This document shows, in pieces, positions 28,001-41,200 of a stretch of DNA of 64,000 nucleotides (the first letter of the stretch is position 1; the number at the start of each line of letters is the position of its first letter). The position numbers and the translations under genes were made by a program. The stretch spans positions 26,074,960-26,138,959 of the forward strand of contig NC_092563.1 of NCBI RefSeq assembly GCF_037975245.1, given 5' to 3'. The DNA comes from Apostichopus japonicus. Taxonomy: Eukaryota; Echinodermata; Holothuroidea; Aspidochirotida; Stichopodidae. A model generated the notes under the pieces. It did no database searches. It saw nothing but the letters and a program-made list of their open reading frames with translations, and was not told the origin of the DNA.

Positions 28001-30135
28001 ATTAAGGAAACATAAATTACATTAGCCCATAGAAATTGAACTAGGAAGCCTAGAAAAAAGTGAGGGCGTTTTCCGGCAAAAAGCCAGATCATTTGTACGT
28101 ATTCATACATACATTGTGCATTCGACTTCGAAACTGAATTTGATTTTAACCGCTTTTTTCGAAAGACTAGGTGTACTTTGCACAACAAAGACATGTTATG
28201 GCGACCAGAGTGGTAAGTACTATACTGGGCACATGGCAAACCTTTTCCTTCTTTGTATTATTATAGTGCTCCACTCAATAGTGTCATAGTTGTCCGTGAA
28301 AAAAGCAGCCCTCCCTCCTCCCCACCCCCTTCCCCACACACACCTACTTTTGTGTAATACTTCCATATAAGTCTGTGCATGCAATTCCCAGTTTAATGTT
28401 GCAAAGTGGGTATTGCCCTAGTTTCCTAATATTACATTGTTAGTGATAGGCCCGGGACATCACAACCGCCATCCCATGTTGTTCTGACAAGTGGATATAT
28501 CGGTACGGATACAGTTTTAAGTAAAATGTGGTGGTGACATTTTTTGTCATTAGGCTTTAGCCATATCGCATCCGAAACAACAGCCGTAACCGGTCAAGGG
28601 ACCTATGTTAACTATATCCAGGGTCCAGTGTATATCAATACAGCAGCTGAGCAGACGACACTAGTAAAGTAATTAGATACATATGTAATTGCTTACTACT
28701 TTATCATCAGACTAAAGCAGAGAAGAAAGATATGACTCATAATTGACAAATAAGGAGTACTGATTTAGAAAATATACATTTGCCGCAGCCAAAGAGGGGG
28801 TATGCACAGGGAACAGCTGTTTAAATTTGAAGCTTAGCTTATCAAGGATACAGGGAAAGTCCGTTTATATCCCTTCTCAGCTTGAACTAAATATAGCGTA
28901 TTGTTCGGAATTACTCACCTTTACTTGTGCAATATCCCTAAGCGTAAATATACTCTCTAAGCTTGCACCCCGTGTAACATATATCTTTATAAACTCAGTA
29001 GAGTATTTTACGACTTAATCATTTCAAAACTCAAAGAACACGAAGATTCTATCAAGTAGGGAACTATAGCTATATAACCTTCTTGACTAAACGTAACTAA
29101 ATGGAAGTCACGAACTCCCATAACTTGTGTGTAGCCTATATGAGTAGCTATCTCAGTATACTGAATGGAATCTACTATAATAACAGAGACATGAAGTTGT
29201 CTTCGTTTTAAAAACTGAAATAATCTTTACCAATTAATGAGTGTGTTTCATCTGTCCCTCCTGATTCTTCAGCCTGCCTCCGAAACAGACCCTGGGACTA
29301 GAATACCAAACCAGTACCATATATAGATTTCATGCGGTATACGCTGTTACATTTGTAAGTTGTACCAGACTGACTATTACAGACTACTACATTATTTTAC
29401 AATGGACCTTGATCAAGTGGGTATGTATGGCAAAGAGGCTGTTAGCACAATCGGTGGACACAATACTTTATCCGTATCGATTTTCGATAAAGAAGGTGGC
29501 ACTTTTATACCTTTGTGTACCGGGACTGACTATTGTATCGTGAAAAACTAAATTTGAATTGAATTTGAATATTGTTAAGTTGCTATAAATGTAGTAACAT
29601 AAAATGGTACATATCTAAAGTTGTCACACAGTTCGAAGAAAAACTTACAGCACACTTTATAGCATTTCATTCGTTGTGCGTTTTTTTCAAATTTGTTTGC
29701 ATGGCATTCATAATTTGGTGATCAATGTTTTGCTTGTTTACGCAGTTTCATACAGCCGCGACTGATGTTTAACATGTGGAGTGTTAGCTCAGTGATTATA
29801 GCCGGTGCCTTTCGAAGGTCCCGGGTTCGAATCACTTCAAGATTAATATATATAGTCCAGTTACAGAGTTGTTGACAACTGACATTTCATAATCATTGAC
29901 GTTAAATATGAAATCTAAGAGACTGACTTGGGTCTTTGGTTTCAGGTTCAACACTTTCAACATTCTAAAACAAAAGAAGACAAAGTCAAGCGTCACAGAT
30001 CCTACAGTGGCACTATGACGTCACAGATTTACAATATGACAACTCCCAAATGAGACTTTTAAACTAGAATACCTCCCGAACGGAACGAGATTTTTCGTAG
30101 TTGTTTGTACTTCGCAAGAATCTCAGTCATATATT
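28001..30135. other. Intergenic region between hAT copies
   Basis: No gene recognised. Near 29545-29575 a CTAAATTTGAATTGAATTTG run resembles the 3' tails of some non-LTR retrotransposons, but no reverse transcriptase is present. A SINE copy lies at 29776. Confidence 0.35.
29776..29933 (+). repeat. tRNA-derived SINE copy
   Basis: Starts at the tRNA-like head with box A (TTAGCTCAGTGATTATAGCC) and box B (GGTTCGAATCACTTC) and the family body to GAGACTGACTTGG. The tail is missing. Confidence 0.75.
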
Positions 30136-30143
30136 CCAAAGAT

Positions 30144-31355
30144 CAGTGGCGGCGGAACCGGGGGGCTTGGGGGGGGGCTCAGCCCCCCAATGAAAAAGTT
30201 GAGGGGGCAAATGCATGATAAGCCCCCCCCCCCCAATATTTACCAAGGCTCCGAAACGTGCATGTGCCCATTTTTTAATGCATACTTGTCGATCTGTCCG
30301 ATGCACACGTATACTATATAGGTGTATTAATTAAATATGATAATTGATTGTCTGTATCATGCGTCATCGAATATTAGTGTTTTAAATAAGCTAAACGCTA
30401 CACTCATCAACATTTGCGTTTACACTACGAGTACACGCAAGGCGTGGAACATGGCTTTATGTTTAAACGCAATCAATTATTAAACGAACAAAAACACAAT
30501 ATTAGCATTTCACCTGTACTGTATAGGGTACATGCATTCATGACATGATGACAGTGCTAGGTCATAGAAATTTGTTGGCAACTGCACATGGTTTTGGAAT
30601 TACCCATTTGTTGACATTAAGAAATGCTTTCTGTTTTTTCTTATGACATTTATTTCATTCAGGGGCGTCGGACCAATATTCACGACGCAAAAAAAAAAAA
30701 AGTAGGACTAAAAAATGGAAAAAAAAAAAATTCTCGGAGGTATATGTTTCAATAATTTTCAATAATGATGACGGCAAGTAGGCTAAATGTGACCACTCTG
30801 GCATGGCAGGTGTCTTGTTTTCAAGCACGGCAAGTGCCATTTCCTGCAATCTGGGAGGCATATTTTCAAAATTTTCTCCATTACGCTACGCGCCAACCAT
30901 GGTGGCGCGTAGCGTTGTTTGACCTACCAAACGTCCCCCCGATAATTATGATAGTTGGCCACACTCTGAACCGCCGTACCAATCAAAAATAGCTTCCGAC
31001 GCCCTTGTAATTGTTGCTTTTAATTGCAAGTAGTTAATTTACTACACTCAAAAACGTCTTTGCGAGTACACGTCGAGTAATATAGCTACTCTCTTAAAAC
31101 ACCATCGAATATACAAGTTACAATGTTTTTTTACAGATTTTTACGTGCAATCTGAGAAATTGCAGGCTTGAGACCCATGTTTTAGGGCTAGGTATTCGCA
31201 GCATAAAACACTCGGGAAGTGCCGTTTCCGGCCATCTGGGGGGTTTGAAAAACCCAAAATTTCTTGTACGCTCCGCGCCAACCGATGGTGGCGCTTCGCT
31301 TAGATAGTCTCCACATATTAACCCCCCCAATAATTTTCCCGTTCCGCCGCGCCTG
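30144..31355 (+). mobile_element. hAT-like composite element, copy 3
   Basis: Same outer ends as copies 1 and 2, with its own perfect 8-bp duplication CCAAAGAT (30136-30143 and 31356-31363). The interior differs: MITE A is absent, and another element (30660-31007) is present. Confidence 0.87.
30660..31007. mobile_element. MITE-like element, family D
   Basis: Inverted ends CAGGGGCGTCGGA / TTCCGACGCCCTTG. The flanks show no convincing target duplication. Carries the same internal GCGCCAACCATGGTGGCGC palindrome as families A and B. Confidence 0.65.
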
Positions 31356-31364
31356 CCAAAGATA

Positions 31365-31646
<282 letters not shown>

Positions 31647-32486
31647 CGTAAAGTTACTACACATCCAAGTGATTCAACTTAACACGAGAGTCGACACTCT
31701 TTTCATCCCACTTTATTGATGTTATTTGAATGTTTGATGTTATAGCGTTATCAAATAAATCAAACATATAAATACTTAGGACATTTGTTGGCATACTCAT
31801 GCTAGAGTCTATATTGATCCACGTGATTGTTCGCCTTCAGAAAAAGTGCCAAAATGCAGCAGGAGAACATCTTTTTTTTTTATCAATTTTTTTTTTGTGG
31901 ATTGCATGTTGAAGAGCATGAATTTAAGTACATTTGGTGCAAATTTGGACCCATGCAGGCCTCCCATGAGCAGCGTACGAAAATTGTTTCCTACTGAGTG
32001 AAGAGGTTTGTTTACAAGTGACGAATATTTCAGGTTCTCATAGCAAAAAAATCTGCATGGGCATGATACAAAGAATTGATGGTGCCATAAATGGCCAACT
32101 TGTCAGCTATCCATGTGATGGTTAGCGTTTAGCTAGTGAGAACTTCTATCTGGACTTAAAGACCACATTACTTTTGTGATTTACTGTGTAGTCAATGAGG
32201 CTCTTAATATACGTATATGCTATCATTTGATATAAACCTAATATTGAACGTAGTCTCATTAAATTTAGTACAAAAAATACATACAAAATATTAAACACAT
32301 ACATATGTGTCATATAAAATATCAAGTCTTTAATTAGAGTCATTAATCAGACATGTATGTAGTACTTTATCAACCCACAACTTTATTTCAGTTTGCTGAT
32401 AATTCTACCGATGTAAAACAAGCACAGTAAACAAGGGGTCACCTTGCATTTTCTCGATAGGGAATTAAAAAAATTAAAATACTAGG
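31647..32486. other. 3' flank of GT31 short-stem gene
   Basis: AT-rich. Apart from the poly(A) signal at 32382-32387, nothing was recognised. Confidence 0.4.
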
Positions 32487-33560
32487 CTACCGTTCTTGCA
32501 TTTTCAATATAAGAATATCTTGAAAAGTGAGCTTGGCTGGAGGTCTTCTCCATAGCTGCCATATTTGAACCATTTCATGCATATTCAGACCATGAAAACT
32601 AAAATACGTCCTCAATTTCCCGATAGCATATGACGTGTTGTGCATTGTGTCAGTTTCGTCAAAATACCATCCAACACTACAAAAGTTTGGTATATTTGTG
32701 AGTTTAATTGATAACTGTTTTAAGAGAATCCCGACAAAAACATCTTCCCATGGAAACAATGGTGTAACCATGGACCTAAAATACAACTTGTGGACAATAT
32801 CTATAGACATAAGATACCCTAGTCCTTCGCAGTACGGTGGGTAGTTATCATACGCGTATACACTGCGAGGGGTATAAAATTTATTGCCATAGTCACGTAA
32901 AACAGTCGTATCCGCCACTTTCCCGCCAAAAAAGTTTTGCGATGGCGCTCTTTTAATATACGATAATAACTTGTCAGCATTGATTAGCATATCGTCGTCA
33001 GTTTTGAAAACAAAATTTGCACGCGGACAAAATTTGGACGCCCACTTTAATCCCATCATAGTCTTGATTGTTAGATTTAAATATTCATCACTAAAGCTCT
33101 CTTGAAGGATATCATTGGTTGATTGGGCCTCTTCGTCCACCAACTGTTGAGACGTTTCAATGGTCGTTTCCTTCCCCAGTAGGAAAATGGTTATTGTTTG
33201 TATGGAATCGATATAATGTGGTGATTGTTTTGCCCATGTTGTTCGGATGAAATTCCTTTGTATATTATTTCTGGGATGAGATGTAACAATTATTAACAGG
33301 ATTATTTTTTCAAGGTCTGAAACAGCAACACAAATGTCCTTTGGATTATGAATATACGCATATTCATGCGGGTCGACTCTGTTGCGCCATCTCGTGTAGT
33401 TCAGAATTCCATTGCGATAATCAGATAAACTTGTTACCGTGACAACACTCGAATCATCGAGATTATTTGAAAAATCCCCGATTGTTTGCAACAAAAGGTA
33501 GATTATTAACGAAAGAAATGAAAAGAAGCAAAATATTGTTGTTCGGTGTTTTGATTTCAT
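32487..33560 (-). CDS. Beta-1,3-galactosyltransferase-like (GT31), intronless, short stem
   Basis: A 357-residue GT31 enzyme and clear paralogue of the gene at 25276: both share NYT-W-R-DPHEY-YI-NP, LNLTIKT-MGLKWA-KFCPR, YPPYC-G-GY-MS and TPLFPWEDVF. A short tail, a hydrophobic anchor (about 9-27) and a stem of only about 25 residues precede the catalytic domain, so about 120 residues of stem are absent relative to the paralogue. Motifs: IRTTWAKQ (105-112), FLLGK (126-130), KTDDDM with DDD at 188-190, and WEDVFVG (271-277). The start is the first in-frame ATG that gives a signal anchor. A four-codon upstream ORF overlaps it. AATAAA on this strand (32382-32387) lies about 100 bp after the stop, giving a short 3' UTR. 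Substrate not determinable. Confidence 0.9.
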   Translation of the reverse strand: MKSKHRTTIFCFFSFLSLIIYLLLQTIGDFSNNLDDSSVVTVTSLSDYRNGILNYTRWRNRVDPHEYAYIHNPKDICVAVSDLEKIILLIIVTSHPRNNIQRNFIRTTWAKQSPHYIDSIQTITIFLLGKETTIETSQQLVDEEAQSTNDILQESFSDEYLNLTIKTMMGLKWASKFCPRANFVFKTDDDMLINADKLLSYIKRAPSQNFFGGKVADTTVLRDYGNKFYTPRSVYAYDNYPPYCEGLGYLMSIDIVHKLYFRSMVTPLFPWEDVFVGILLKQLSIKLTNIPNFCSVGWYFDETDTMHNTSYAIGKLRTYFSFHGLNMHEMVQIWQLWRRPPAKLTFQDILILKMQER

Positions 33561-33571
33561 GTCGTCTGCAT
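33557..33571 (-). promoter_or_regulatory. Four-codon uORF overlapping the GT31 start
   Basis: On the minus strand an ATG at 33569-33571 opens a Met-Gln-Thr-Thr-stop reading frame. Its TGA overlaps the main ATG as ATGA. If transcribed, this is an arrangement suited to termination and re-initiation. An acceptor-like TTTTGCCAG lies just upstream. Confidence 0.4.
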
Positions 33572-35740
33572 GAGAGCTCCAGCTGGCAAAATCAAGATGA
33601 TAACAACATGAGTCTTCAAACAGTTATCCGGGAAAAGAACCAGCGAAGCAGACGTATGAAGTTATTTCTCTTTCGCTTTTGTACAACTGTGGCTCGAGCG
33701 AGTGTAAACACTATTCGTGGTTACGATATTTAGCGTTCACGAAATGGACCAAGCTAACGATAGGTCATCATTTCAACAATGTCATGCAAGACCGAGTCAG
33801 TTTCAAACAGGAACTGATGTTCAACCAGTTGATTCGTCTATAGTGACTTACTGTACACAAACCTTTCGCTTTAATCATTTATTATGAGTTGTCATGTGCA
33901 TGCTTGTCATGCCTTTCACAATGAAAACGAAGAAATGCAATGAGCTTTTGGTATTTCTCACGCTAAACTATCATTATGTTGCCACCTGACCAGCGTGGAC
34001 GTTTAGTGGAGAGCAAGCTTCCATTTTCACAAGTCACATCAGTTGAAAACCAAACGCGGGTCCGGATAAAACTATGGGTAGCAACAAAAAAAAAGAAGAA
34101 AATGTCCGAAGTTTAAAGTCTTTTGTCTGGGGTACATTTGGGAATGTATTGTTTTATATGGAACGACAATGATACTATCTTGATCAACTGTTTATCTGTT
34201 AATAAATGTCATGTATTTTAAAAGGAAATATCCGTTCTTTGTTTAAATTTATCAGTCGATAAAATAATAGTTAAAGTATGGATTAAGTAGGGGCGAAAGG
34301 GGAAGGCGGGGGAAGGTACGAGCAATATGAATGTAAGGAACAAATTAAAACAATTTGCGACCTTTGTAGGGATAATTACATAGGTAAAGAACTAAACCTA
34401 AAACACTGTCTAAGATAATAGAGTTAACAATCTATTAATAATTGGTCCCTGGATTAATGAGAATTTTACGCTGTTAATGAATCCACGGCGTACGCCAGTC
34501 AGCTGGAACAATTTCCTATTGCTAAAACTAATCTGTATTGTACTCTCCTATCATGCTTGAAAGCACCAGCATGGACAACATAAACAGTTCCTAAAAACAG
34601 GATAATCACCCTCTCATACTGTCAATACAAACCTGCACTGAAGGAGTGACATGAACGTACATTTTATATGTTCAGTACCTAAAGTACTGGCATGAATCTC
34701 TCGATGCATATTCACTAGATCATGTGATCAATCTACCAGCTGACATTTGGATCATGAGAGATGATTTGAAATTTTTCTTTTCATGTCACCAGCTTCGAGA
34801 AGATATGAAATTATAGGTCAAGATTACTGTTGACTGTGACAAGAGACTGTGTTGGGTGAAGTAATGAATAAACGGTTACAATTCCAGTTTTTACCGGCAC
34901 TGTTGAAGGTTTAGATGCAATAGTGTTGTATAACCATAAAATAATAACAACAATACATTAGCACGCGATGAAACTGTTATTACAAATAGATAAATAAATC
35001 ATTTTGCAAGAAAGGAGTGTTCCAAACCTTTTGTTCGATGCCTTTACCCTCAGCTATCTTTCGCCGTTATGAAGATATGTAAGCACTGTATGTATGATGC
35101 CCCACTGTTTTACTTTCGATAGCGAACTGTTAGACAAAAGGTTAACGAGCTATGTGACAGTCTATACAACCTCCTCTATTCACATGAATTCCTTGGTGAT
35201 TAAGGGAATGTCCATGAGGTAATATCGATAATGTATACACAATGAGTTAACGACTATATCAAACGGTGATAATCTCCTTAAAGGGCTTTTAAGGATCAAA
35301 GATACTTGAACTGAACAATTGGAATAATGATAAGCCTTTTTGACTAAATCGATTTCTAGACCGGGGACTGAGCGACGCCAGTCTTAGCTCTCAATATACA
35401 AGAAAATACAACAACAAAAACCAAGGTGTGTTTGAGGGGGAGATGGTGTAATAGTAGTACGAAAAAAATGTACACGGGAATAAGGAACTTATTTCTTAGA
35501 ATCTCTGCCGCAAAAAAATCAACATTGAAACTCAAGTCAATCGCAGCCTAGATCACCTATTGCTTCAGGTAAGGGCAGTGGTGTAACAATAGACAGGTCA
35601 GGATTAACGATTGAGCATGGTGGCATATGTACGATGTGTATGCTTTGGTCAATGGGTAAGCAGGGAGGGATAGAGGCTTACTGTTGTTTTTTGTTGTATC
35701 TCTTTAATCATTTCATTTGATGGTAATACTTCTTGATGAG
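33572..35740. other. Upstream region of the GT31 short-stem gene
   Basis: No ORF of interest or repeat array. An acceptor-like TTTTGCCAG on the minus strand about 25 bp above the start codon suggests a possible 5' untranslated exon. Confidence 0.35.
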
Positions 35741-35764
35741 CAACTTCTTGTTAAAAGAAACAAT

Positions 35765-36150
35765 TACAAACTTTAATCTACAGTTGGGAAGTATGACAGG
35801 GTCAGAGATGTAACAAACCATAGTAAACTACCAGTAAGGATCCAGTATGAAAGGGTCAGAGATGGAAACAAATCATAACAAACTTTTATCTAGGGTTGGG
35901 GAGTATGAAAGGGTCGGAGTTGGAGCAAACCATAACAAACTTTAATCTACGGGTGGGAAGTATGAAATGGTCAGAGATTGAAACAAACTTTAATCTACAG
36001 TTGGGGAGTGTGAAAGGGACAGGGATGGAAACAAATCATAACAATCATTTATCAACTGTTGGGGTGTATGAAAGGGTCGGAGATGGAGCAAACCATAACA
36101 AACTTTAATTTACAGATGTGGAGTATGAAAAGGGTCAGAGATGGAAACAA
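35765..36150. repeat. ~50-58-bp degenerate tandem array
   Basis: About seven imperfect copies of a unit with AACTTTAATCTACAGTTGGG, GAGTATGAAAGGGTCAGAGA and TGGAAACAAA. Confidence 0.85.
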
Positions 36151-36167
36151 AAATGATAAAAATATCA

Positions 36168-36168
<1 letters not shown>

Positions 36169-36250
<82 letters not shown>
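36169..36250. repeat. (TA)n microsatellite
   Basis: About 80 bp of TA dinucleotides with one TAAATA interruption, at the distal end of the HYDIN 3' flank. Confidence 0.95.
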
Positions 36251-36253
<3 letters not shown>

Positions 36254-37766
36254 GTGAAAATTTGATCAAACAGAATAGAGAAATGAAATGAGTTTGTAAG
36301 ATTTATTCAAATTATCTTCACATCACTTCAAGGCATTTTTGACACAAATAGTTCAGATCAGAAAGTTCATATGTAAGAAACTGTAAAGTAAGTTCAGAAA
36401 ATAAATGCACATATGAAAAAAACAAACCTACTACACTTATTATGCATTTTCATGCATTTGCTTATAAATCAAGGTAAATGTTCATTTGTCTTTATTTTCT
36501 ACTTCTACTGAACTAAATAAATCATTCAAAATCAAAATAAGAAACTTAACTGAATCTTAAATAAATCTATACAAGAATAGAATTTGTTTTCAAGGTGTTA
36601 CTTCATTTCTACACACACTCTAACCCCAACACAGGGACAAAAAAAGAATGGTGAAAATAATTAACATAATGAAACATTTGATGAACAAATACAACAAAAA
36701 AGTGTTTTGCATGCAAAAACCCTCATTGAAAAGTATGTAAACCTTTTTTGACCTTTATGTTAAAACTTAAATGATAAAATTATGACTGCATATAAAGGCA
36801 GCATCTCAATACGAGAGACCAAAGGCAAATATTTGTAACAAAGAAAAATCATTTTAAATATTGTATTAATGGGAGGAAAGGGAAGGGATGGGGGGGGGGG
36901 GAGTAAATAATACTTTGGATAAACTAGCTAAGTTTGTCTGATTATGAATCAGATTATTAAATAAAGAAATATTTATCTTAATATTTAATAATACTGACAA
37001 ATTTTAAATTTTAAAACATTAATCATATCTTAGTTTGATTTATAATCCTTATCATTTTTCAATGCATTTATATTATCAAGGTGGTATATAATGTAACACT
37101 GCAACTATAGGAAATAAACATGCTTTAGTTAATGAATACCTTATAAGAACATATGAATGAAAACAGAAATATCAAGGATAAGAATTAATATATGCTACAA
37201 TAAAAAAGCATTGTGCCAAGCAATACAACAACAATACCTTATTGTCTGATCTTTATATCACTTAAAATTCAGTGTCAAGGTGATAAATGCACCAGTAATA
37301 TCAGGCTACAGAGATATGCTCCTGGAATGTTTTATCAATAATGTAAAGAATTAACTAAACTAATGCATCTTTAAAGACAATGTAACATTAACAGCCTTTA
37401 ATCAGCCTTAATCAGCATCTACACCAATATTTTCCATCTTTCTCAAAATCCCTGCTGTTAAGACACTCACTCATTTGTGGGAACAATTTCAAAGGGATAG
37501 TTGCACTTTGATATGAGGCACTCAATGACTGAATTTTCACCGTAAAATACACAAATAACCCAATGATATGCCAAATTTCTGGACAAAATCTGTATGTTAT
37601 TTTAACTAGTTTTTTTTGTTTACTTTTCTAATTTTTACAACAACTATGTTACAACCAATAATGGTTTTTCATCCAGAGGCACATATCAATGTAAACTAAA
37701 TGTTAAATAACAACTTCTCTTCCACTAGACATCTCAAGGCACTAAAGAACAAAGCTAAGTGTGTAT
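36251..37766 (-). other. HYDIN 3' flank / probable 3' UTR
   Basis: AT-rich, with no exon seen. AATAAA on the minus strand occurs at 36491-36496 and 36302-36307, so the 3' UTR may be 1.2-1.5 kb long. ATTAAA variants closer to the stop could shorten it. Confidence 0.4.
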
Positions 37767-38249
37767 TCAAGGTGTAATCCCTTTCAGGTAAAATGTCCAT
37801 GAAACATTTGCTGATCCACCAGCAGACCGGGCACAAGTGACCACTAGCTTACCCATCTTAGGAGCCTTGCTGCCATCAAAGTTACCCTCAAAGCCTACAA
37901 TCATGTTGTGTGTCTTCTTGCCTCTGATGCTCTCCCCTGTTTTACAGGAGAAGGACGGATTATCCATTTGAAAGATGAACGGGGTGGTATGAGAGAAGAC
38001 GTTGCGGAACGGTATGGAGATGGTCGAGTTGGCCTTGACAGAGAAAGGACCCTGGGGTTTAGGGGGAATGCAGGTACCAAACAGGGGGAACGTATACTCT
38101 CCACCCACAGCTGACGAAACGGTGAGGGTGGCCCGGGATTCACCCAGATGGGAAGGTTCAAAGGTTAGGTCAAAGTTGACTTCTGTTCCTCCACTCGACC
38201 CTGGTGCTGCTGTTATAGACTTATCACAGTGGAAGTCACTTGAATCAGT
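37767..38249 (-). CDS. HYDIN: HYDIN terminal exon
   Basis: One hundred and sixty codons plus TGA. Encodes TDSSDFHCDKSITAAPGSSG, LTFEPSHLGESRATLTVSSA, GGEYTFPLFGTCIPPKPQGP and the final WTFYLKGITP, which is where vertebrate HYDIN also ends. The acceptor is TTATTTCAG at 38250-38251. Confidence 0.94.
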   Translation of the reverse strand, partial: TDSSDFHCDKSITAAPGSSGGTEVNFDLTFEPSHLGESRATLTVSSAVGGEYTFPLFGTCIPPKPQGPFSVKANSTISIPFRNVFSHTTPFIFQMDNPSFSCKTGESIRGKKTHNMIVGFEGNFDGSKAPKMGKLVVTCARSAGGSANVSWTFYLKGITP

Positions 38250-41200
38250 CTGAAATAAGAAAAAAGAGTTTCCAGATAGAGGATAGAAAACAAGGTCATG
38301 ATGAGGGATTAGGAAGGTATTGCATTGCTGGGAGTTAAATACAAGAAGATGCAATGTTTGAAATAAGGGAGGAGAGAGATGGGGTGGGGGAGGATGGGAA
38401 GACAATATGTGAAGTGGCTCTGATACACTATATATAACTGCAGGTTATGTGTATGTATCTCTTTGGAAGGAACAAATCCCACTTATAAATTATCCTTAAT
38501 AAAGAAATCCTTTGTACATATTTCAAATTTAGGATAAAGAGTATACATGGTGAGTGCCAGCCATGGGCTGATTTCAGTTACATATTTGTCTTTGAAGACT
38601 GTGGGTTGAATATTGTTGTACTGTACTCATTATTACTATATTTGTCTCAATCATGGATGCTATGTAACCAACAGACAACACTGCATTATTTTGCTGTTTC
38701 CATTGTTCTTACTCCTAAGAGTCTTAGGGTAACAGTTAAACTTGTCATCAGGACAAGATGCTATGATGTAAATACCAATAATTATAATAAAATACGTACC
38801 TTGCATAAATATTCTGTTTTGACCTTGGCAAAGTTGAGGAACCTTGCCGATTGGGTGTGTGTTCCACCCAAGGGTGCTCTGAAGTAGACAGCCTTCTCTG
38901 GTCCAGCAGGTGTTGCTGTGAGTATCAAGTCATACTGATAGAGCCCAAGGTCATTACTGGTCAGCTGGAGCTTACCAGGTACTTCTCCCACCTTCAATGG
39001 TAGGTACTCGATACTCAAGGAACCCTACACCAAAGCAAAATACAAACCACACATTCAAAAATAATACCAGGAATTAGAACACTTTCCTACTGGTGTTTTA
39101 TTTAAAGACAATATCTGTTTAGTTTTAAACTTAAACAGAACCAGCGGTCATGAAGAAGCATGTGCAATATGATGCATGTCTAATATAGCTCTGGTGTTCT
39201 AACAACCTTACGTTCTAGCTGTTTAATATTTTAGTTTACATAAACTGCTGCCAAGTGTTGATGAGGGATATTGCTAACATTTGGCCATTTCATTTTGCTA
39301 GTAGGTCTTTGATAAGGGTACCACTGAAATATGTTACCAGGACAGGATACCAAAATATTGAACAAAACTAATAAACAAAAACTAATCTGCAATTGGGGAA
39401 CATTTCTTCTTGTTTAGATCCTTTATATATAATATTAATACACACCTAGCTCCCTCCCTCCCGCCCTCATTCCTGACTAAAAGGTCATAACTTTAGCAAT
39501 GATACTCACCTCGGATTGTGGCGGAACCATCAACTGTGGAGGTAACATGACATCAGCAATAGAACAGTTGGTTTGGAATGTTGCTGGCATAGATAGAGGA
39601 TTCTCTACCATGATGGTATGGGACGTGGTGAGACGAACGGGTGTGGTCATCTCTATGGTACCCATCACACCTGGAGGGGTGCTTTTAAATGTCACATAGT
39701 AAAACTGAAATTCTCCTGTTTGCTCACTGCGGAATAAAACCTGATAACAGAAGGAGAACTCGTGCAAATACTAAACATCAAAATCATTTGGAAACGACAG
39801 AAATGATAAAGGTATCTACTTAGGTGACTGATTTGACTCGAAAATGACACTGGAATTGAGATCGAATAAACAAATGCTGTAAGATTGTATGTAGTTGACT
39901 GTTATGAACTTTAGGTTTACATAGATTTCACTTAGTTTGATAGTTGGAAAAGAAACAGAAGAGCACAGTGCAAGAGGAGGAGGAGGAGGAGGAGGGAGGA
40001 GGAGGAAGGAGAAGAAGGAGAAAGAGGAGGAGAAGAAGAAGCAGAAGGTAGAAGAGGAAGAAGAGGAGGAGGAGGAGGGGGGAGGAGGAGGAAGGAGGAG
40101 AAAGAGGAGAAGAACAAGCAGAAGGACGAAGGGTAAGACGAGGAGAAAGAGGACGAGAAGAAGAAACAGAAGGAAGAAGAGGAAGAGGAAGAGGAATAGG
40201 AGGAGGGGGAGAGGAATTATCCACTCATTAGAATAATCAATTTTTGTGGTTAAGTTGTAGTATTTATTACCATTTTTTTGTTACATTGTGCATTTGATAG
40301 ACATTTAGCCTAGACATTTGCCTAACAATTGTAATAATTCTTGTTATTATTTGAGTTTTGGTTACTTACCCTTGCAGAGTAGGAGGCTTGGTCTTTATGG
40401 CAGAAGAAGTGTAGTTTGTAATCTCTCTTACTGAGTCCAGGAACATCAATGTAATCCAGACCTTTGAGGCTTGTTGCTGGGTCAAGCTTATCTGGTTTTA
40501 ACATCTCAATCACAACTTTGAATCTGAAAAGGTAAGATATTAAAGTAACAACACTAGCTTTGTGAAGCACAAGCAAAAATTAGAATAGTCATGTGACCTT
40601 TCTTCAATTTTACTGTGTGCATTTACAGCCATGTAACAAGAACTTAACTTCAAGAATGGTGAGATGTGTGTGCGGGTGTGTTCGGAGGTGGTGGTGGGGC
40701 GAGGGAAGTGGGCTGGAATCACTCTGTACATATGGTTTATGACTTTCTAAGTGTCTTCACAGAATGACTGAGTGGGGGTGATGTGGGCACCTGCTCTGGC
40801 CCCCCCACCACCAGTTTTGTTTATTGGCTAATGTCACTAACTAACATTAACATGGTATATTGCACATGAGTACCTTCAAATTCATAAGCGCAGTCCCTTA
40901 CTCGTTTTGTGTGCATGTGATTATCTATATGCATATCTATGTGACTCCACAAGCTCACATCCATTTGTAACATTACTCAAGTAGTATCAACTGTTTGAAT
41001 CTATTGGTTAGATCATTACCTCTGTGGTCTTTTCAGCCAGTTGGATACAGAGAGGACCTGAGTGTACATGGTCTTACTGGGTACCTCCTGGGTGATGTTA
41101 CCAGCTGCCTTGGGTGCTTCAGAGACACCTACCATGTTATACATCAAGCCTGTACCATCTGGCAGGGCAAAGAATATGGTACCCTAAGGAGAGAACAAAA

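Noticed and set aside
29360-29551. 63-residue plus-strand ORF
   Set aside because: No recognisable domain; the following AATTTGAATTGAATTT suggests a retrotransposon tail. Support is too weak for a gene.
39928-40236. Lys/Glu/Arg-rich and Ser/Pro/Leu-rich ORFs
   Set aside because: By-products of the GA-rich tract in a HYDIN intron.
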